Of a stretch of DNA of 64,000 bases, positions 9,264-19,627 are shown in pieces; positions within the stretch are counted from its first letter, which is position 1, and each line of letters opens with the position of its first letter. The notes beneath the pieces are model-generated. The model was not told where the DNA came from and ran no database searches. It saw only the letters and a list, made by a program, of their open reading frames with translations. The position numbers and the translations under genes are program-made. The stretch is from Streptococcus azizii (GTDB lineage: Bacteria > Bacillota > Bacilli > Lactobacillales > Streptococcaceae): positions 1 to 64,000 of the forward strand of contig NZ_MSPR01000008.1 of assembly GCF_001984715.1 (NCBI RefSeq), in the 5' to 3' direction.

Positions 9264-11486
9264 TTACTCTTTCTCCATTAGATAATCGTATATTTCCTGA
9301 ACGGTACCAAGGGCCATGAGCTCTTGCTCAGCAACCTGTTGTTTCAACTGCTGATAAATGGAGCTATCACTGATTTCTCGTTTTTCTGCCCCTTTATTGA
9401 CGGTCATGATTCCATCTGTAATCGCGACGAATCCTAGTTCTTGGAAAATTTGAATCATCTTAATCAAGAGGGAAGCCGGGATGTTCAGGTAGTTAGCCAA
9501 CTCTTTTAATTTGTAGCGCACATCAAATTCCTTGAACTGATACACCGTTTTGTAGAGGCGGGCAAATTGCTCCCTGCTGCCATAGCCATCCAAGTAGTAG
9601 GGAGTTGCTATGTCATTTTTGAAATAAATGGCCTGAAAATCATGGTTCTGTAGAAACTCTTTTAAAAGTCGCAGATTATCGGGCACTGTCGCTATCCCAA
9701 TAGCTTTTTGTCCTGTCACATCAGGTAGGGGGGCTGCAAAATCTATTGCGACAAGGTCAACTGGGAAATGCGCCTTCTTACTGCGCAGATTATAGAGCTG
9801 AACCCCTTCTACCCGCAAATCAACTAACATCAACTGTAGAGTCGTCTGTCCATTCCATTGGTTGACCGACAGACTGACAGCCAACTCCAAATTCTTACTC
9901 TGGGAAATTTCCAAAGCCAAGTGACCCATGCCAAACGCAACGACATCAAAGCTAGCCTGCCCTTTTGAAATACGGAATTTTAGATGAGCGCCCTGCTGCC
10001 CCATGACTCGGGCTGACTCAACCTGAAAATCCTTCACATAAAAAACAGGTTTTTTATGGTCCATGCCATACGGAGCTAAACTCTCAAATGATTTTAAGGT
10101 CTGGAGGGATAGTGCTTCTAAATCCAACTCCTCATCTAGCAACAATTCTCCCTTATGAACTTGGTCTAAATCATTGTCCAAGATATAGGCTGATAGGGTG
10201 TCAGATAAGGCCTCTAGTTTGTCCACTTCCAAGGTCATCCCAGCCGCACCTGCATGACCGCCAAAGGCAATGAAGAGATCTTGATGGTCTTTTAAGGCTT
10301 CAAAAATATCAATAGAAGCAACCGAACGCGCTGATCCTTTAGCCCGTCCTTCATCGATAGATAAAACAATAATCGGTTGTTGCAGTTCTTCTAGTAAGCG
10401 TCCCGCAACGATTCCTAACACTCCAGGATTCCAGCCTTCCTTCGCCAAAACCTGAACGACTCGCTCCTTATCAACCATAATCTTTGCTTCATCATAAATA
10501 GTCTGGACAAGGTCTTTACGCTCAGTATTTTTCCCATCGACCATCTGGGCAATCTCCTGGGCTTGTTCCTCATCAAATCCTGTCAGTAGTTCAATAGCAG
10601 GATTGGGATCATCCAAGCGCCCTAAGGCGTTCAAGCGTGGCGCTATTTGAAAGCCAACTGTTTCTTCGGTTAGGCTTTCTGGACGAATAGCAGCAAGCGA
10701 CATCAATTCTTGTAAGCCTAGTCGCTCTGTCTGCTGGAGCATGGATAAGCCGTATTTGACCAACACCCGATTCTCATCTGTCAAGCTAACCATATCTGCT
10801 ATGGTACCAATAGCTACCAAATCAAGCCACTCTACCTGTACGGTCTCTAACAAGGCACAGGCCAGCTTAAAGGCTACACCACATCCTGCCAGATGAGGGA
10901 ATGGATACTGCCCGTCTGGATGCTCCGGATGGACAATCGTATAGGCATTGGGTAAGGTTTCAGGTAAGGAGTGGTGGTCTGTCACAATGACATCAACGCC
11001 GACGCTCTGGGCATAATCGATTGCTTCGTGTCCGGCGACACCATTGTCTACCGTAATAATCAAGGAAACTTCGTGCTGGTCAATAAAATACTGATAGACC
11101 GACTGATTGGGGCCATAACCATCTGTAAAGCGGTTGGGCAGATAGACTAGACACTCCGCTCCTAGCTCCTCCAGGGCTTCTTTTACAATAGATGCTGATG
11201 TCATCCCATCAGCATCATAGTCCCCATAAACTAAAATCTGCTCTTGATGTTCAATAGCACGGCGAATTCGCTCTACAGCTTCCTTCATTCCATGCAGTAG
11301 ATAAGGATCGTGCAAATCCTCTAAACTAGGCTCTAAAAATGTCCTGAGGGCTTCTTCCGTCTGAATCCCTCTTGTATACAGAAAATGAGCCGCAGCCAGA
11401 TCCAATCCCGCTTTTTTGGCTATTTTCACAAATCCTTCATCTGAAATCGTTGGAACCAGAGTCCAGTTATAAGTTGATTGTATCAC
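9264..11486 (-). CDS. recJ: Single-stranded-DNA-specific 5'-3' exonuclease RecJ
   Basis: The start is set at the GTG at 11484-11486, which follows AAGGAG by seven bases. A longer frame back to 11558 adds 24 residues with no ribosome binding site. The resulting 740 residues carry the DHH phosphoesterase motifs YGDYDADG (87-94), TVDNG (about 145-149) and TDHH (169-172), then the DHHA1 motif FGGHAGAAG, an OB-like region and a long C-terminal domain typical of Firmicute RecJ. It degrades single-stranded DNA 5'-3' in recombination and repair. Confidence 0.94.
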   Translation of the reverse strand: MIQSTYNWTLVPTISDEGFVKIAKKAGLDLAAAHFLYTRGIQTEEALRTFLEPSLEDLHDPYLLHGMKEAVERIRRAIEHQEQILVYGDYDADGMTSASIVKEALEELGAECLVYLPNRFTDGYGPNQSVYQYFIDQHEVSLIITVDNGVAGHEAIDYAQSVGVDVIVTDHHSLPETLPNAYTIVHPEHPDGQYPFPHLAGCGVAFKLACALLETVQVEWLDLVAIGTIADMVSLTDENRVLVKYGLSMLQQTERLGLQELMSLAAIRPESLTEETVGFQIAPRLNALGRLDDPNPAIELLTGFDEEQAQEIAQMVDGKNTERKDLVQTIYDEAKIMVDKERVVQVLAKEGWNPGVLGIVAGRLLEELQQPIIVLSIDEGRAKGSARSVASIDIFEALKDHQDLFIAFGGHAGAAGMTLEVDKLEALSDTLSAYILDNDLDQVHKGELLLDEELDLEALSLQTLKSFESLAPYGMDHKKPVFYVKDFQVESARVMGQQGAHLKFRISKGQASFDVVAFGMGHLALEISQSKNLELAVSLSVNQWNGQTTLQLMLVDLRVEGVQLYNLRSKKAHFPVDLVAIDFAAPLPDVTGQKAIGIATVPDNLRLLKEFLQNHDFQAIYFKNDIATPYYLDGYGSREQFARLYKTVYQFKEFDVRYKLKELANYLNIPASLLIKMIQIFQELGFVAITDGIMTVNKGAEKREISDSSIYQQLKQQVAEQELMALGTVQEIYDYLMEKE

Positions 11487-11594
11487 TATTGTTCTCCTTA
11501 TACTCCTTAAACAGAGATTGCTGGTTGTGTTCAAGAAAGTATGATAGCTGCCTCCCATTATATCACGAAGCAGTTCTAATACTCAATAAAAAAA

Positions 11595-13142
11595 CTATAA
11601 GAGCGGGGCAATAATCTTCATCAACGCACCAGCAAACCGTTTATACCAAGGATAGGTTCGTGCAAAATCAATCAGCGTTATCCGCTCTGATTGAGCAAAG
11701 GCATCTTCAAAGTCCTGATGGATGTCAGCTAACACTTGGCGATGTTTGTAAATGTAGAGACCGCACTCAAAATTGAGATAAAAACTGCGGAAATCCATAT
11801 TCACCGTTCCGACAGTCGCTTTTTTATCATCAACAAGGACCACCTTTGAGTGGACGAAGCCCGGTGTATATTCGTAAATCTCAATGCCTGCTTCTAGATA
11901 CATCGGAAAATCTGTTCGTGCCGCCAGATAAGCCGACTGCTTGTCATAGATATGCGGTAATAAGAGACGGACCGTTACCCCTCGCTTAGCCGCATAGGTC
12001 AGATTGTCCAGCATCTCGTCATCTAAGACTAGATAAGGGGTCATGATGTAGATGTAGTTGGTTGCCGACTGAATCATATCGAGACAGACTCGCTTGGCCA
12101 CCTCATCCCCATCGAAGGGACTTTCGCCGTAAGGCAGGAAAAATCCTTCTGAATCAATGACCGATTTTTCTTTTTCATGGTGGTCTTTTAGGTAGTTCAA
12201 GTCATTATTGGGTGTTTTTTCATTGAAATTCCACATCTGCAAGAACATGAGGGTAAAATTGGCTACCGCTTCTCCCTTAATCATAATAGCAGCATCTTTC
12301 CAATGGCCAAAGCGCTCCTTGCGATTGATGTATTCATCAGCGATATTGACCCCACCTGTAAATGCTACCTTTCCATCAATCACCGCTATTTTCCGATGAT
12401 CTCGGTTGTTTTGAACCGTTGAAAGGGCAGGGATAATCTGCGAAAAGACCTTGGCCTTGATTCCGTACTTTCTCAAGGTTTTATAATAATTATAGGGTAA
12501 AAGGGTCAGTGAATTGGTCCCGTCGTACATGAACCGAACCTCCACCCCCTGTGCTGCCTTCTCTTTTAAAATCTCTAAAATAGAATCCCACATGTAGCCA
12601 AAGTCAACAATGAAATACTCCATGAAGATGTAGGTTTCCGCCTTGCGCAACTCACTCAATAAGGCTTCAAACTTGGCTTCTCCAGATGGAAAATAAGTCG
12701 CATCAGTATTCGAATGCAGAGCATAGCCAACATATTGATTCATATAGTGAGCCAGTTTCAACTGATCCTGGTCCTGCTCTGCCAGCGCATGTAACACTTT
12801 GGGTGAGGTCTGCCCATACTGCCGCAAGAGTAAACTTTGCTGTTTAAACGTCTTTCGGTAACGTTTGGTTTCAATATTGGACTGCAAGATAAAGTAAAAG
12901 AGAGCTCCAAAGATCGGAATCCCGATGATAAAAATAATCCAAGTCAATTTAAAGCTGGCATTCATCGGTCGGTTAATGACTGAAATAGCCACTACAATCG
13001 AAAAAATCTGCAAGACAGAAAGCAGGGCTGGCGCTAGCACCGTTGCCGATGTGACCGTCCACAAAATAGCTCCAACCGTCACCATAATCAGTAAGAGGAC
13101 AATAAACGTACGACTATAAATCAATCTCCATAACTTTTTCAT
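11595..13142 (-). CDS. cls: Cardiolipin synthase
   Basis: I start at the ATG 13140-13142, which has AAAGGA five bases upstream; a frame five residues longer exists. The 515 residues begin with two or three membrane segments within the first 90, followed by two phospholipase-D HKD motifs: HRKIAVID (H249) and HSKVVLVD (H431). The enzyme condenses two phosphatidylglycerols to cardiolipin and glycerol at the membrane. It is a single gene between recJ and a 1.5 kb repeat block. The stop lies next to a BOX end remnant (TACTCAATAAAAA, near 11582). Confidence 0.93.
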   Translation of the reverse strand: MKKLWRLIYSRTFIVLLLIMVTVGAILWTVTSATVLAPALLSVLQIFSIVVAISVINRPMNASFKLTWIIFIIGIPIFGALFYFILQSNIETKRYRKTFKQQSLLLRQYGQTSPKVLHALAEQDQDQLKLAHYMNQYVGYALHSNTDATYFPSGEAKFEALLSELRKAETYIFMEYFIVDFGYMWDSILEILKEKAAQGVEVRFMYDGTNSLTLLPYNYYKTLRKYGIKAKVFSQIIPALSTVQNNRDHRKIAVIDGKVAFTGGVNIADEYINRKERFGHWKDAAIMIKGEAVANFTLMFLQMWNFNEKTPNNDLNYLKDHHEKEKSVIDSEGFFLPYGESPFDGDEVAKRVCLDMIQSATNYIYIMTPYLVLDDEMLDNLTYAAKRGVTVRLLLPHIYDKQSAYLAARTDFPMYLEAGIEIYEYTPGFVHSKVVLVDDKKATVGTVNMDFRSFYLNFECGLYIYKHRQVLADIHQDFEDAFAQSERITLIDFARTYPWYKRFAGALMKIIAPLL

Positions 13143-13159
13143 GTGAGATCCTTTCATTA

Positions 13160-13475
13160 AGATGTGAAGCCGTTAAAAAACCGAATGAAAAATAGGAAAT
13201 CGAAGCAGGTTGCTTTGCAACCAATGAGATTTATCCCTAAAGGGATTCTCAGCTGTAATCAGCTAAAGCTGAAACAGCTGCCTATCCACTAAAGGGATTC
13301 TCATCTGTAATCGGCTAAAGCCGAAACAGCTGCCTATCCACTAAAGGGATTCTCATCTGTAATCGGCTAAAGCCGAAACAGCTGCCTATCCACTAAAGGG
13401 ATTCTCATCTGTAATCGGCTAAAGCCGAAACAGCTGCCTATCTTTTTTCCGAGGTTTTAGGCTGAACTCAATTAA
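13160..13475. repeat. Modular hairpin element with a four-unit 52-bp tandem array
   Basis: One element from AAGATGTGAAGCCGTT (13160) to TTTTAGGCTGAACTCAATTA. The payload starts with the hairpin GGTTGCTTTGCAACC and then four units of 52 bp (period confirmed at 13286, 13338 and 13390). Each has CTAAAGGGATTCTCA, a GGCTAAAGCC or AGCTAAAGCT palindrome and GAAACAGCTGCCTAT. The last unit leads straight into the constant right end CCTATCTTTTTTCC. Confidence 0.85.
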
Positions 13476-13490
13476 TAAGATACAAAGGGC

Positions 13491-14120
13491 GTTTGACACG
13501 AGTTTCACTCGTTTTATTTCCAACCTTCAACAGTCTATCCCTAGACTGTTTGACACGAGTTGCACTCGTTTTATTTCCAACCTTCAACAGTCTATCCCTA
13601 GACTGTTTGACACGAGTTGCACTCGTTTTATTTCCAACCTTCAACAGTCTATCCCTAGACTGTTTGACACGAGTTGCACTCGTTTTATTTCCAACCTTCA
13701 ACAGTCTATCCCTAGACTGTTTGACACGAGTTGCACTCGTTTTATTTCCAACCTTCAACAGTCTATCCCTAGACTGTTTGACACGAGTTGCACTCGTTTT
13801 ATTTCCAACCTTCAACAGTCTATCCCTAGACTGTTTGACACGAGTTGCACTCGTTTTATTTCCAACCTTCAACAGTCTATCCCTAGACTGTTTGACACGA
13901 GTTTCACTCGTTTTATTTCCAACCTTCAACAATCTATCCCTAGACTGTTTGACACGAGTTTCGCTCGTTTTATTTCCAACCTTCAACAGTCTATCCCTAG
14001 ACTGTTTGACACGAGTTTCACTCGTTTTATTTCCCACCTTCAACAGTCTATCCCTAGACTGTTTGACACGAGTTTCACTCGTTTTATTTCCCACCTTCAA
14101 CAGTCTATCCCTAGACTGTT
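13491..14120. repeat. Tandem array of eleven 57-bp hairpin units
   Basis: Eleven head-to-tail copies of a 57-bp unit, 630 bp in all. Each unit has two perfect hairpins: ACGAGT TKC ACTCGT and AACAGTCTA TCCC TAGACTGTT, joined by TTTATTTCCAACCTTC. Units differ at few sites: a TTTCACT/TTGCACT loop switch, one CAATC for CAGTC, and CCCACC for CCAACC at the right end. Because 57 is divisible by three, long open frames appear on both strands (19-residue repeat), but they have no ribosome binding sites and look artefactual. The array sits inside a modular element (13476-14212) with the usual constant ends. Confidence 0.93.
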
Positions 14121-14645
14121 GAAGCGAGCAAAGCAAAAATAGGAGGTTGACGAAGAGTCCAGAGACTCTAGGAAACCTATCTTTTTTGCACAGCTCGTAG
14201 CCCGTGTTCAGTTAAGATGTGAGGACGTTAAGAAAATGTAAAGAAAAATAGGGAATTGGAGCAGATGACTCAGGTCATCAAGCCAATTCATCTTTTTTCT
14301 CACATTTTTAGTCCGAACTCAATTCCATAAGATACAAAGCCCGTTAAAAACTCAAAGCGAAAATAGGAAATACGACGAGCGAAAAGCTCCAGTGGAGGTT
14401 TTCGGCCTATTTCTTATCTTCAATTACTAAATAATCTATAGAATTATCTTACTTCCCTGACTAGATTCGCTTCTTAGTCTTTAGGCTCGGGCTTCTGTGG
14501 CCACTTTCTGATTTCTAGGTGACCAGTTGAAACAGTTCCCCGTCCTCCTGTGGTCACTTTCTGATTTCTTGGTGACCAGTTGAAACAGTTCACTGAACTG
14601 TTTCAATCTCAGCTGTAATCAGCTAAAGCCGCAACAGCTGCCTAG
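14121..14645. repeat. Right end of the array element and two more modular elements
   Basis: 14121-14212 is the right part of the array-bearing element, with nested stems AGGTT/AACCT and AGAGTC/GACTCT around GACGA and AGGA. At 14213-14325 a complete short element runs from AAGATGTGAGGACGTT to TTAGTCCGAACTCAATT with the hairpin GATGACTCAGGTCATC. At 14327 a third begins with AAGATACAAAGCCCG and carries CGAAAAGCTCC/GGAGGTTTTCG and GGTCAC/GTGACC modules. It breaks off at about 14645, just before the SDR stop codon. Confidence 0.8.
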
Positions 14646-14668
14646 GTGACCACTGGGGCGTCTAGCGG

Positions 14669-15424
14669 TTATTTGTAATTGAAAACAGTCCGAGCAAGAA
14701 AATCTGCTAATCGTGGAAATAGGGTATAGCACTTATGAGCCACTGCTAAGGTCCAAGGTAGGTTCAGTTCTCGCCTTCTAGTCCCCATCACCTTCACAAT
14801 CTTACGAGCCACTATATTCGGCTGTAATAAAAAGGGCTTGACAGACGCTAAGTAGGTACCGTCTGGGTCTGCCTGATTAAAGAAGGCTGTCGCAATCGGT
14901 CCTGGGTTGACGGTCGTTACCACGACATTTGATGGGGCTAGCTCCAGGCGCAGAGCATTTGAAAAACCAATCGCTGCAAACTTTGTCGCTGAGTAAACCG
15001 AGGACTTGCTAGAAGCAATCAAGCCAGCCATACTGACAATATTGATAATCTGACCCTTTTGCTCCTTCTTCATCTGCTCTCCCACCAAGCGTGAGAGGGT
15101 CATCAGGGCAAGGGTGTTGATTTCAAACATCTGCCGCACTTCTTGGCTAGAAAAATCGCTAAAGTCTGCAAAACGGCCGTAGCCCGCATTATTAACCAAA
15201 ATATCAATCGTACCTATGCGCTGCTCTAGCTGACTCAATAATTCTCTTAGGGCGGCTTCATCTTGAATGTCTGTCTCAAAGACCAACTTATTGGCATGAC
15301 GAGCATAGAGTTGCTCTAACTTCTCCTTATCCCGCCCCAATAAAATCAGAAAATCATCTGTCAAAAGTGGAACCATTTCTCGAACCAAACCACCAGAAGC
15401 CCCTGTTATCAGAATGTTTCTCAC
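14669..15424 (-). CDS. Short-chain dehydrogenase/reductase
   Basis: The 251-residue classical SDR has TGASGG at residues 7-12, NNAG at 78-81, S131, and the active-site Y144/K148 (YSATK). It is a cytosolic NAD(P)-dependent oxidoreductase with an unknown substrate. It overlaps the rnz stop by four bases, and this linkage with rnz, hflX and miaA is typical of streptococci. The nucleotide-binding loop reads [10 protein letters not shown] where most family members have GIG, a small deviation. Confidence 0.88.
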   Translation of the reverse strand: MRNILITGASGGLVREMVPLLTDDFLILLGRDKEKLEQLYARHANKLVFETDIQDEAALRELLSQLEQRIGTIDILVNNAGYGRFADFSDFSSQEVRQMFEINTLALMTLSRLVGEQMKKEQKGQIINIVSMAGLIASSKSSVYSATKFAAIGFSNALRLELAPSNVVVTTVNPGPIATAFFNQADPDGTYLASVKPFLLQPNIVARKIVKVMGTRRRELNLPWTLAVAHKCYTLFPRLADFLARTVFNYK

Positions 15425-16350
15425 ACTTCGACCTCTTCTAGATCTTTGACAACATGCACCTGTTCAAAAATACTCCCTGCATCTCTCCGAAGCTGGCTGA
15501 TGTCCTTGGACAAAAAGCGCGGGCTAATATGGTTGAGCAACAGGCGCTTGGCCCCTGCATCTTTTGCAACTAAAGCTGCCTCCATATTGGTCGAGTGTCC
15601 GTGCTTACGAGCAAGGACCTCGTCCCCTTTTCCATAGGTTGCTTCATGCACCAGTACATCTGCATTGACCCCAAGGCGCACACTGGCATGGCACTTCCGT
15701 GTGTCCCCTAAAATCGTCACAATTTTTCCTGGACGAGGCTCTGAAACATAGTCACTTGCAATAATTTCTGTCCCATCCTCCAACACTACATTTTTACCAT
15801 TTTTTATCTGCCCGAAGAGAGGACCAAATGGTACCCCAGCTGCACGGAGGGCCTCTGCATCAAGTTGCCCTTCCAAGTCTTTTTGCATGACACGGTAGCC
15901 GACACAGGGGATTGTATGGTCTAATTGATCTGCAAATACCATAAATTTATCTGTCTCCAGCACCTTATCAACCTGACCTACTTCAAACTCATGAAAATGA
16001 ATACGATAAGGCAGACGAGAACCCGATACCTTCAAACTGGTCAAGACAAACTGGCGAATGCCTGTCGGACCATATATATCAATATCGGTTTGGTCTTCAT
16101 TTCCCTGAAATGAACGGCTGGATAGAAAACCTGGTAGACCAAAGATATGGTCGCCATGTAAATGGGTGATAAAAATCTTGCTGACCTTACGGGGACGGAT
16201 GTTAGTCTCTAAAATGCGATTCTGCGTCCCCTCCCCACAATCAAATAGCCAGACTTCGTTGATTTCATCTAGTAACTTTAGGGCCAAACTAGATACATTA
16301 CGTGATTTGGAGGGTTGCCCCGCTCCCGTTCCTAAAAATTGAATATACAT
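15421..16350 (-). CDS. rnz: Ribonuclease Z (tRNA 3' processing)
   Basis: I start at the ATG 16348-16350, preceded by AAGGA; an 18-residue longer frame overlaps the gene upstream. The 309-residue beta-lactamase-fold enzyme has the metal motif THLHGDH (H63, H65, D67, H68), the early [17 protein letters not shown], and the flexible-arm region around [11 protein letters not shown]. It cuts the 3' trailer of tRNA precursors. It sits between the hypothetical protein and the SDR in a compact operon. Confidence 0.95.
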   Translation of the reverse strand: MYIQFLGTGAGQPSKSRNVSSLALKLLDEINEVWLFDCGEGTQNRILETNIRPRKVSKIFITHLHGDHIFGLPGFLSSRSFQGNEDQTDIDIYGPTGIRQFVLTSLKVSGSRLPYRIHFHEFEVGQVDKVLETDKFMVFADQLDHTIPCVGYRVMQKDLEGQLDAEALRAAGVPFGPLFGQIKNGKNVVLEDGTEIIASDYVSEPRPGKIVTILGDTRKCHASVRLGVNADVLVHEATYGKGDEVLARKHGHSTNMEAALVAKDAGAKRLLLNHISPRFLSKDISQLRRDAGSIFEQVHVVKDLEEVEV

Positions 16351-16351
16351 A

Positions 16352-16987
16352 TTATTCCTTTTCTTGCTGAATATAGATAATGGCTGTCCGCCCCGACCAA
16401 GCATAGTAGGCTTGCCCTTGATAATGACTTGCTGCCTCTATAACCTCTTCTTGATTCAAGCCTGAAATCCGTACCCAATTCTCACTTTTGGCAAGCTCTG
16501 TTAATAGGTAGTCACTTTCAAGCTCTTCAAAACCTTCCTCCTCTATTGCTAGGGGTTGCATATACACCCCTTCATCTTGGACAAAAACCTTATAGTGGGG
16601 AAAGATTTGCGCAACCTCAAAGAGTAGAGCAGGTGTCTTTGCTTCCTCTTGCTCTGCAAACACGCAGGCCAACTCCTTGTCGTTCTGATAGGCAAAACCA
16701 AAGGCTCTACCAGACAAATTCAGACGGACGAAGGGCTTTTCTTCTACAAAGGAGGGATGTTCCATGAATAAATTGAGGTGCTTGGATAAGTGAATATAAT
16801 AATTTGTCGCATCCTGCGGGCTTCTCTTTTGATAGAGTTCGGAAAAATAAGCATTGATGACAGAGGGGGGTGGTGTGATAAAGGCCAGCTTTTGGTCATC
16901 CGTCAAGCCTTGTAACTGGTGGGTTAGGTAGGCCTTATCAAGACTGGTAAAACCACCATACTGTAAAGCTAAGTCAATATAGTCCAT
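16352..16987 (-). CDS. Conserved hypothetical protein of the hflX-rnz operon
   Basis: This 211-residue cytosolic protein has no catalytic motif I can name. It begins [21 protein letters not shown], is mixed alpha/beta, and has the acidic stretch [15 protein letters not shown]. Streptococcal homologues occur at the same place and are sometimes labelled cystathionine beta-lyase, which the sequence does not support. It overlaps the hflX stop by 14 bases and ends two bases before the rnz start, so it is translated with them. A role in RNA or ribosome metabolism would be only a guess from context. Confidence 0.75.
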   Translation of the reverse strand: MDYIDLALQYGGFTSLDKAYLTHQLQGLTDDQKLAFITPPPSVINAYFSELYQKRSPQDATNYYIHLSKHLNLFMEHPSFVEEKPFVRLNLSGRAFGFAYQNDKELACVFAEQEEAKTPALLFEVAQIFPHYKVFVQDEGVYMQPLAIEEEGFEELESDYLLTELAKSENWVRISGLNQEEVIEAASHYQGQAYYAWSGRTAIIYIQQEKE

Positions 16988-18224
16988 TTTGAAACTCCTC
17001 TAATTTCCACTTATACTCCTTGGCAATATAGCCCTTGATGATTTCACAATCCCCTTCATAGGAACGGCTGTCAATCAAAGATACCCGTCCAAGATCATGA
17101 AGCTGATAGCTATCTTTCAGGGGAACACGAATCTCAAAGGGTTCAAACATGGTTTTTATCTTGGCGATGATCATCATCTGAATGTGGGATTTGGCCTTTT
17201 TATCCTTAGCCGATAGCATGACATGGGGAAATTGACTCGGTGTAAACCCATCATCTGTCTTGTCCAATTTATTATAAAGGGCTAGACGTGGAATGTCCAG
17301 CATGTCCAAGTCTTGCAAAATCGTCAAGACGACCTCTTCTTGCTCTGCATGATGGGGATCTGAGGCATCGATGACATGGAGTAACAAGTCGACATTCATG
17401 GACTCCTCTAAGGTGGACTTAAAAGCTGAAATGAACTCTGTCGGTAAATCCTGAATAAATCCGACTGTATCGGTCACCGTTGCCTGAAAGGTATCTGATA
17501 ATTGAACCTGCTTGGTTGTCGCATCCAAGGTCGCAAATAGTTCATCGGCCTCATACTGATGCTTATCGGTCAAGGCATTCATGATAGTAGACTTGCCTGC
17601 ATTGGTATAGCCGATTAGTCCAATTTTAAAAATACCTGATTGGAGCCTACGCTCCCTTACTCGGGCGCGATTTTTTTCCACAACTTTTAGCTGACGTTCA
17701 ATGTCTGTAATTTGCTTGCGGATACTCCTACGATTGAGTTCCAGTTGGCTCTCTCCTGGTCCACGAGACCCAATTCCACCCGCCTGACGGCTGAGCATGA
17801 CTCCTTGCCCTATCAAGCGTGGCAACATGTATTTCAACTGTGCCAAATGCACCTGCAATTTCCCCTCATGACTTCTGGCTCGCATGGCGAAGATATCTAA
17901 AATTAACTGCATCCGGTCAATGACCTTGATTCCCAGTACTTCTTCTAAATTCACATTCTGGCGCGTGGTCAAGCGATTGTTGACAACAACTGTATCAATG
18001 GCGTCAGCTTCGACCATCCGCTTGATTTCTTCTAATTTCCCCGAGCCAACAAAGGTCCTGCTGTCATACTTTTCCCGTTTCTGGGTGTAAGTTCCCTTGA
18101 CCACTGCCCCAGCTGTCTTGACAAGGTTAGCCAGCTCTTCCATTGACATAGCAAAGTTCTCCGTCTGCTGTAATTCCACCCCTATCAGCAAGACGCTCTC
18201 TGCTTCCTTTCGCGTTTCAATCAT
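16974..18224 (-). CDS. hflX: Ribosome-associated GTPase HflX
   Basis: The 416-residue protein has the HflX N-terminal domain with the conserved glycine-rich [14 protein letters not shown] (149-162), a coiled-coil linker, and the GTPase domain with GYTNAGKS (205-212), DTVGF and NKLD. HflX binds the large ribosomal subunit, splits stalled or stressed ribosomes and is linked to antibiotic and heat stress in several bacteria. It overlaps the miaA stop by eight bases and is the second gene of the operon. Confidence 0.95.
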   Translation of the reverse strand: MIETRKEAESVLLIGVELQQTENFAMSMEELANLVKTAGAVVKGTYTQKREKYDSRTFVGSGKLEEIKRMVEADAIDTVVVNNRLTTRQNVNLEEVLGIKVIDRMQLILDIFAMRARSHEGKLQVHLAQLKYMLPRLIGQGVMLSRQAGGIGSRGPGESQLELNRRSIRKQITDIERQLKVVEKNRARVRERRLQSGIFKIGLIGYTNAGKSTIMNALTDKHQYEADELFATLDATTKQVQLSDTFQATVTDTVGFIQDLPTEFISAFKSTLEESMNVDLLLHVIDASDPHHAEQEEVVLTILQDLDMLDIPRLALYNKLDKTDDGFTPSQFPHVMLSAKDKKAKSHIQMMIIAKIKTMFEPFEIRVPLKDSYQLHDLGRVSLIDSRSYEGDCEIIKGYIAKEYKWKLEEFQNGLY

Positions 18225-19110
18225 GATTCTCCCCTAAAAATTCTCCTACTCGTCGGTCAATCGTATCCCTCACCCCCACGTCAGATAACCGAACAAAATC
18301 CACCTGCATACGGTTATGAAACCAAGTTAGTTGGCGTTTAGCGAAGCGACGGGTATGCTGCTTGACCTTATCAACGGCTTCTTTTAGACTGACTTGTCCT
18401 GCAAAGTAGGGGAAGAACTCCTTGTAGCCAATCCCCAAACTAGCCTGAGAGCTTGGATAGGTTTCATAGAGCCACCTCGCCTCGGCAAGTAGACCAGCTT
18501 CTAGCATCTGATCTACCCGTTGGTTGATCCGTTCATATAAGGTAGGGCGATCATCTGAGAGTCCCAGCAATAGGAAGTCGTAAGGCGGTTCTTGATTTTC
18601 TAAGTCTTGGTTAAAATGTGCTAGCTCCAACTGCCTCATCGCACGCCGGCGATTCATCTGTGAAATCTCAATGCCCAGCTCTGCTATTTTCTCAAATAAG
18701 ACCTCATCAGGTAGATTATCTAGCGTCTGACGGTAGGCAAGAATCTCTTCATGGGCCACCGGACCACCTAGATGGTAGCCCTCCAGCAGGCTCTGGATAT
18801 AAAGGCCTGTACCTCCTACGATAATCGGCACTTTTCCCCTACTAGCTATCTCTTCGATCCACTTGCCTGCTTCTGAGACAAAGTCAAAGGCAGAGTAGCC
18901 CTCATTCACATCGCGTACGTCAATCAAGTGATGGACAGCAAGTTCTTGCTCTTCCTTGCTTGCCTTAGCTGTTCCAATATCTAACTGCCTGTAAACCTGC
19001 TGGCTATCACCACTGATAATCTCACCGTCATACCGTCTGGCCAGTTCGATTCCTAGGGCTGTTTTCCCCACTGCGGTCGGCCCTACTACTACTATTATCT
19101 TTGTTTTCAT
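18217..19110 (-). CDS. miaA: tRNA dimethylallyltransferase
   Basis: The 297-residue enzyme starts with the P-loop GPTAVGKT (10-17), followed by [20 protein letters not shown], and a C-terminal QLTWFHNR. It adds a dimethylallyl group to A37 of tRNAs that read codons starting with U. It is the first gene of the miaA-hflX-hypothetical-rnz-SDR operon and is divergent from the DUF3042 gene, with which it shares a 68-bp promoter region. Confidence 0.96.
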   Translation of the reverse strand: MKTKIIVVVGPTAVGKTALGIELARRYDGEIISGDSQQVYRQLDIGTAKASKEEQELAVHHLIDVRDVNEGYSAFDFVSEAGKWIEEIASRGKVPIIVGGTGLYIQSLLEGYHLGGPVAHEEILAYRQTLDNLPDEVLFEKIAELGIEISQMNRRRAMRQLELAHFNQDLENQEPPYDFLLLGLSDDRPTLYERINQRVDQMLEAGLLAEARWLYETYPSSQASLGIGYKEFFPYFAGQVSLKEAVDKVKQHTRRFAKRQLTWFHNRMQVDFVRLSDVGVRDTIDRRVGEFLGENHD

Positions 19111-19118
19111 CTTTTTCC

Positions 19119-19147
19119 TTGAAAATTTTTTGTTTTTTCGCTACAAT
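19119..19147 (+). promoter_or_regulatory. Promoter of the DUF3042 gene
   Basis: TTGAAA (19119-19124) and TACAAT (19142-19147) are 17 bases apart on the plus strand, about 30 bases before the ATG. Confidence 0.65.
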
Positions 19148-19149
19148 CT

Positions 19150-19158
19150 ATTATAACA
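19150..19158 (-). promoter_or_regulatory. Extended -10 promoter of miaA
   Basis: The minus strand reads TGTTATAAT, an extended -10 about 40 bases before the miaA ATG. It overlaps the divergent promoter region of the DUF3042 gene, so the two polymerases would compete. Confidence 0.5.
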
Positions 19159-19178
19159 CAAGTAAAGGAGAAACAACT

Positions 19179-19349
19179 ATGGCTAAAGGTTTTGGAAAAG
19201 GTTTCTTGACAGGAGTTGCTAGCACAGTTGCTCTTGCTGCAGGTGCAATTTTTACCATTCATAAAACAATTATCGAACCTGAAGAAAAAAAAGAAGCCTT
19301 CATTGAAGAAAATCGCAAAAAAGCAGCACGCCGTCGCGTCGCACGTTAA
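19179..19349 (+). CDS. DUF3042 family small membrane-associated protein
   Basis: The ATG at 19179 follows AAAGGAG and gives 56 residues; a longer frame upstream has no ribosome binding site. Residues about 5-27 are a glycine- and alanine-rich hydrophobic segment, followed by a charged tail IIEPEEKKEAFIEENRKKAA and a basic end. This is the DUF3042 pattern found across lactobacilli and streptococci, with no known function. It is the only clear plus-strand gene in the window, has its own promoter and a strong terminator directly after the stop. Confidence 0.88.
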   Translation: MAKGFGKGFLTGVASTVALAAGAIFTIHKTIIEPEEKKEAFIEENRKKAARRRVAR

Positions 19350-19375
19350 AAAAATGCTCCAGTGGAGCATTTTTT
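19347..19375 (+). terminator. Terminator of the DUF3042 gene
   Basis: AAATGCTCC AGT GGAGCATTT followed by a T-run, overlapping the stop codon region. A weaker second hairpin ATACCC/GGGTAT with seven Ts follows at 19404-19425. Confidence 0.85.
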
Positions 19376-19627
19376 CATGAGCTTAAAAATAGAATAGCAA
19401 ATGATACCCAACAGGGTATTTTTTTCATAGATCTAAAAGTGGAAAACGGATTATCTCCCTGGCGGCTCACCATTCTATGACGCCACAAAAAAGACAAGGA
19501 CCTCAGCACTTGCTAACCGCCCCCACTTGCCAAACATAATTATTACAATGATTTTTCTATAGACAGATTCGGAAACAAGAAGCCATCCTGGGGACATACC
19601 CTCGTCAAATAGCCAACAAAACAGGCC

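Noticed and set aside
11487..11558. Longer N-terminus for RecJ
   Set aside because: No Shine-Dalgarno, and the GTG at 11486 has AAGGAG and matches the usual family start.
13491..14120. CRISPR array
   Set aside because: Units are contiguous with no unique spacers, and no cas genes are in the window.
13468..14136. 222-residue open frame made of a 19-residue repeat (minus strand) and a 209-residue one on the plus strand
   Set aside because: Both arise because the 57-bp unit is divisible by three. No ribosome binding site, no non-repeat sequence, and the DNA is explained by paired hairpins.
19101..19178. Longer N-terminus for the DUF3042 protein
   Set aside because: The extension covers the promoter, and a good AAAGGAG precedes the internal ATG at 19179.
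19540..19627. Short frame YRQIRKQEAILGTYPRQIAN downstream of the MFS gene
   Set aside because: A 26-residue plus-strand stretch bounded by a stop, without a start or ribosome binding site. It may be a relic but cannot be supported.
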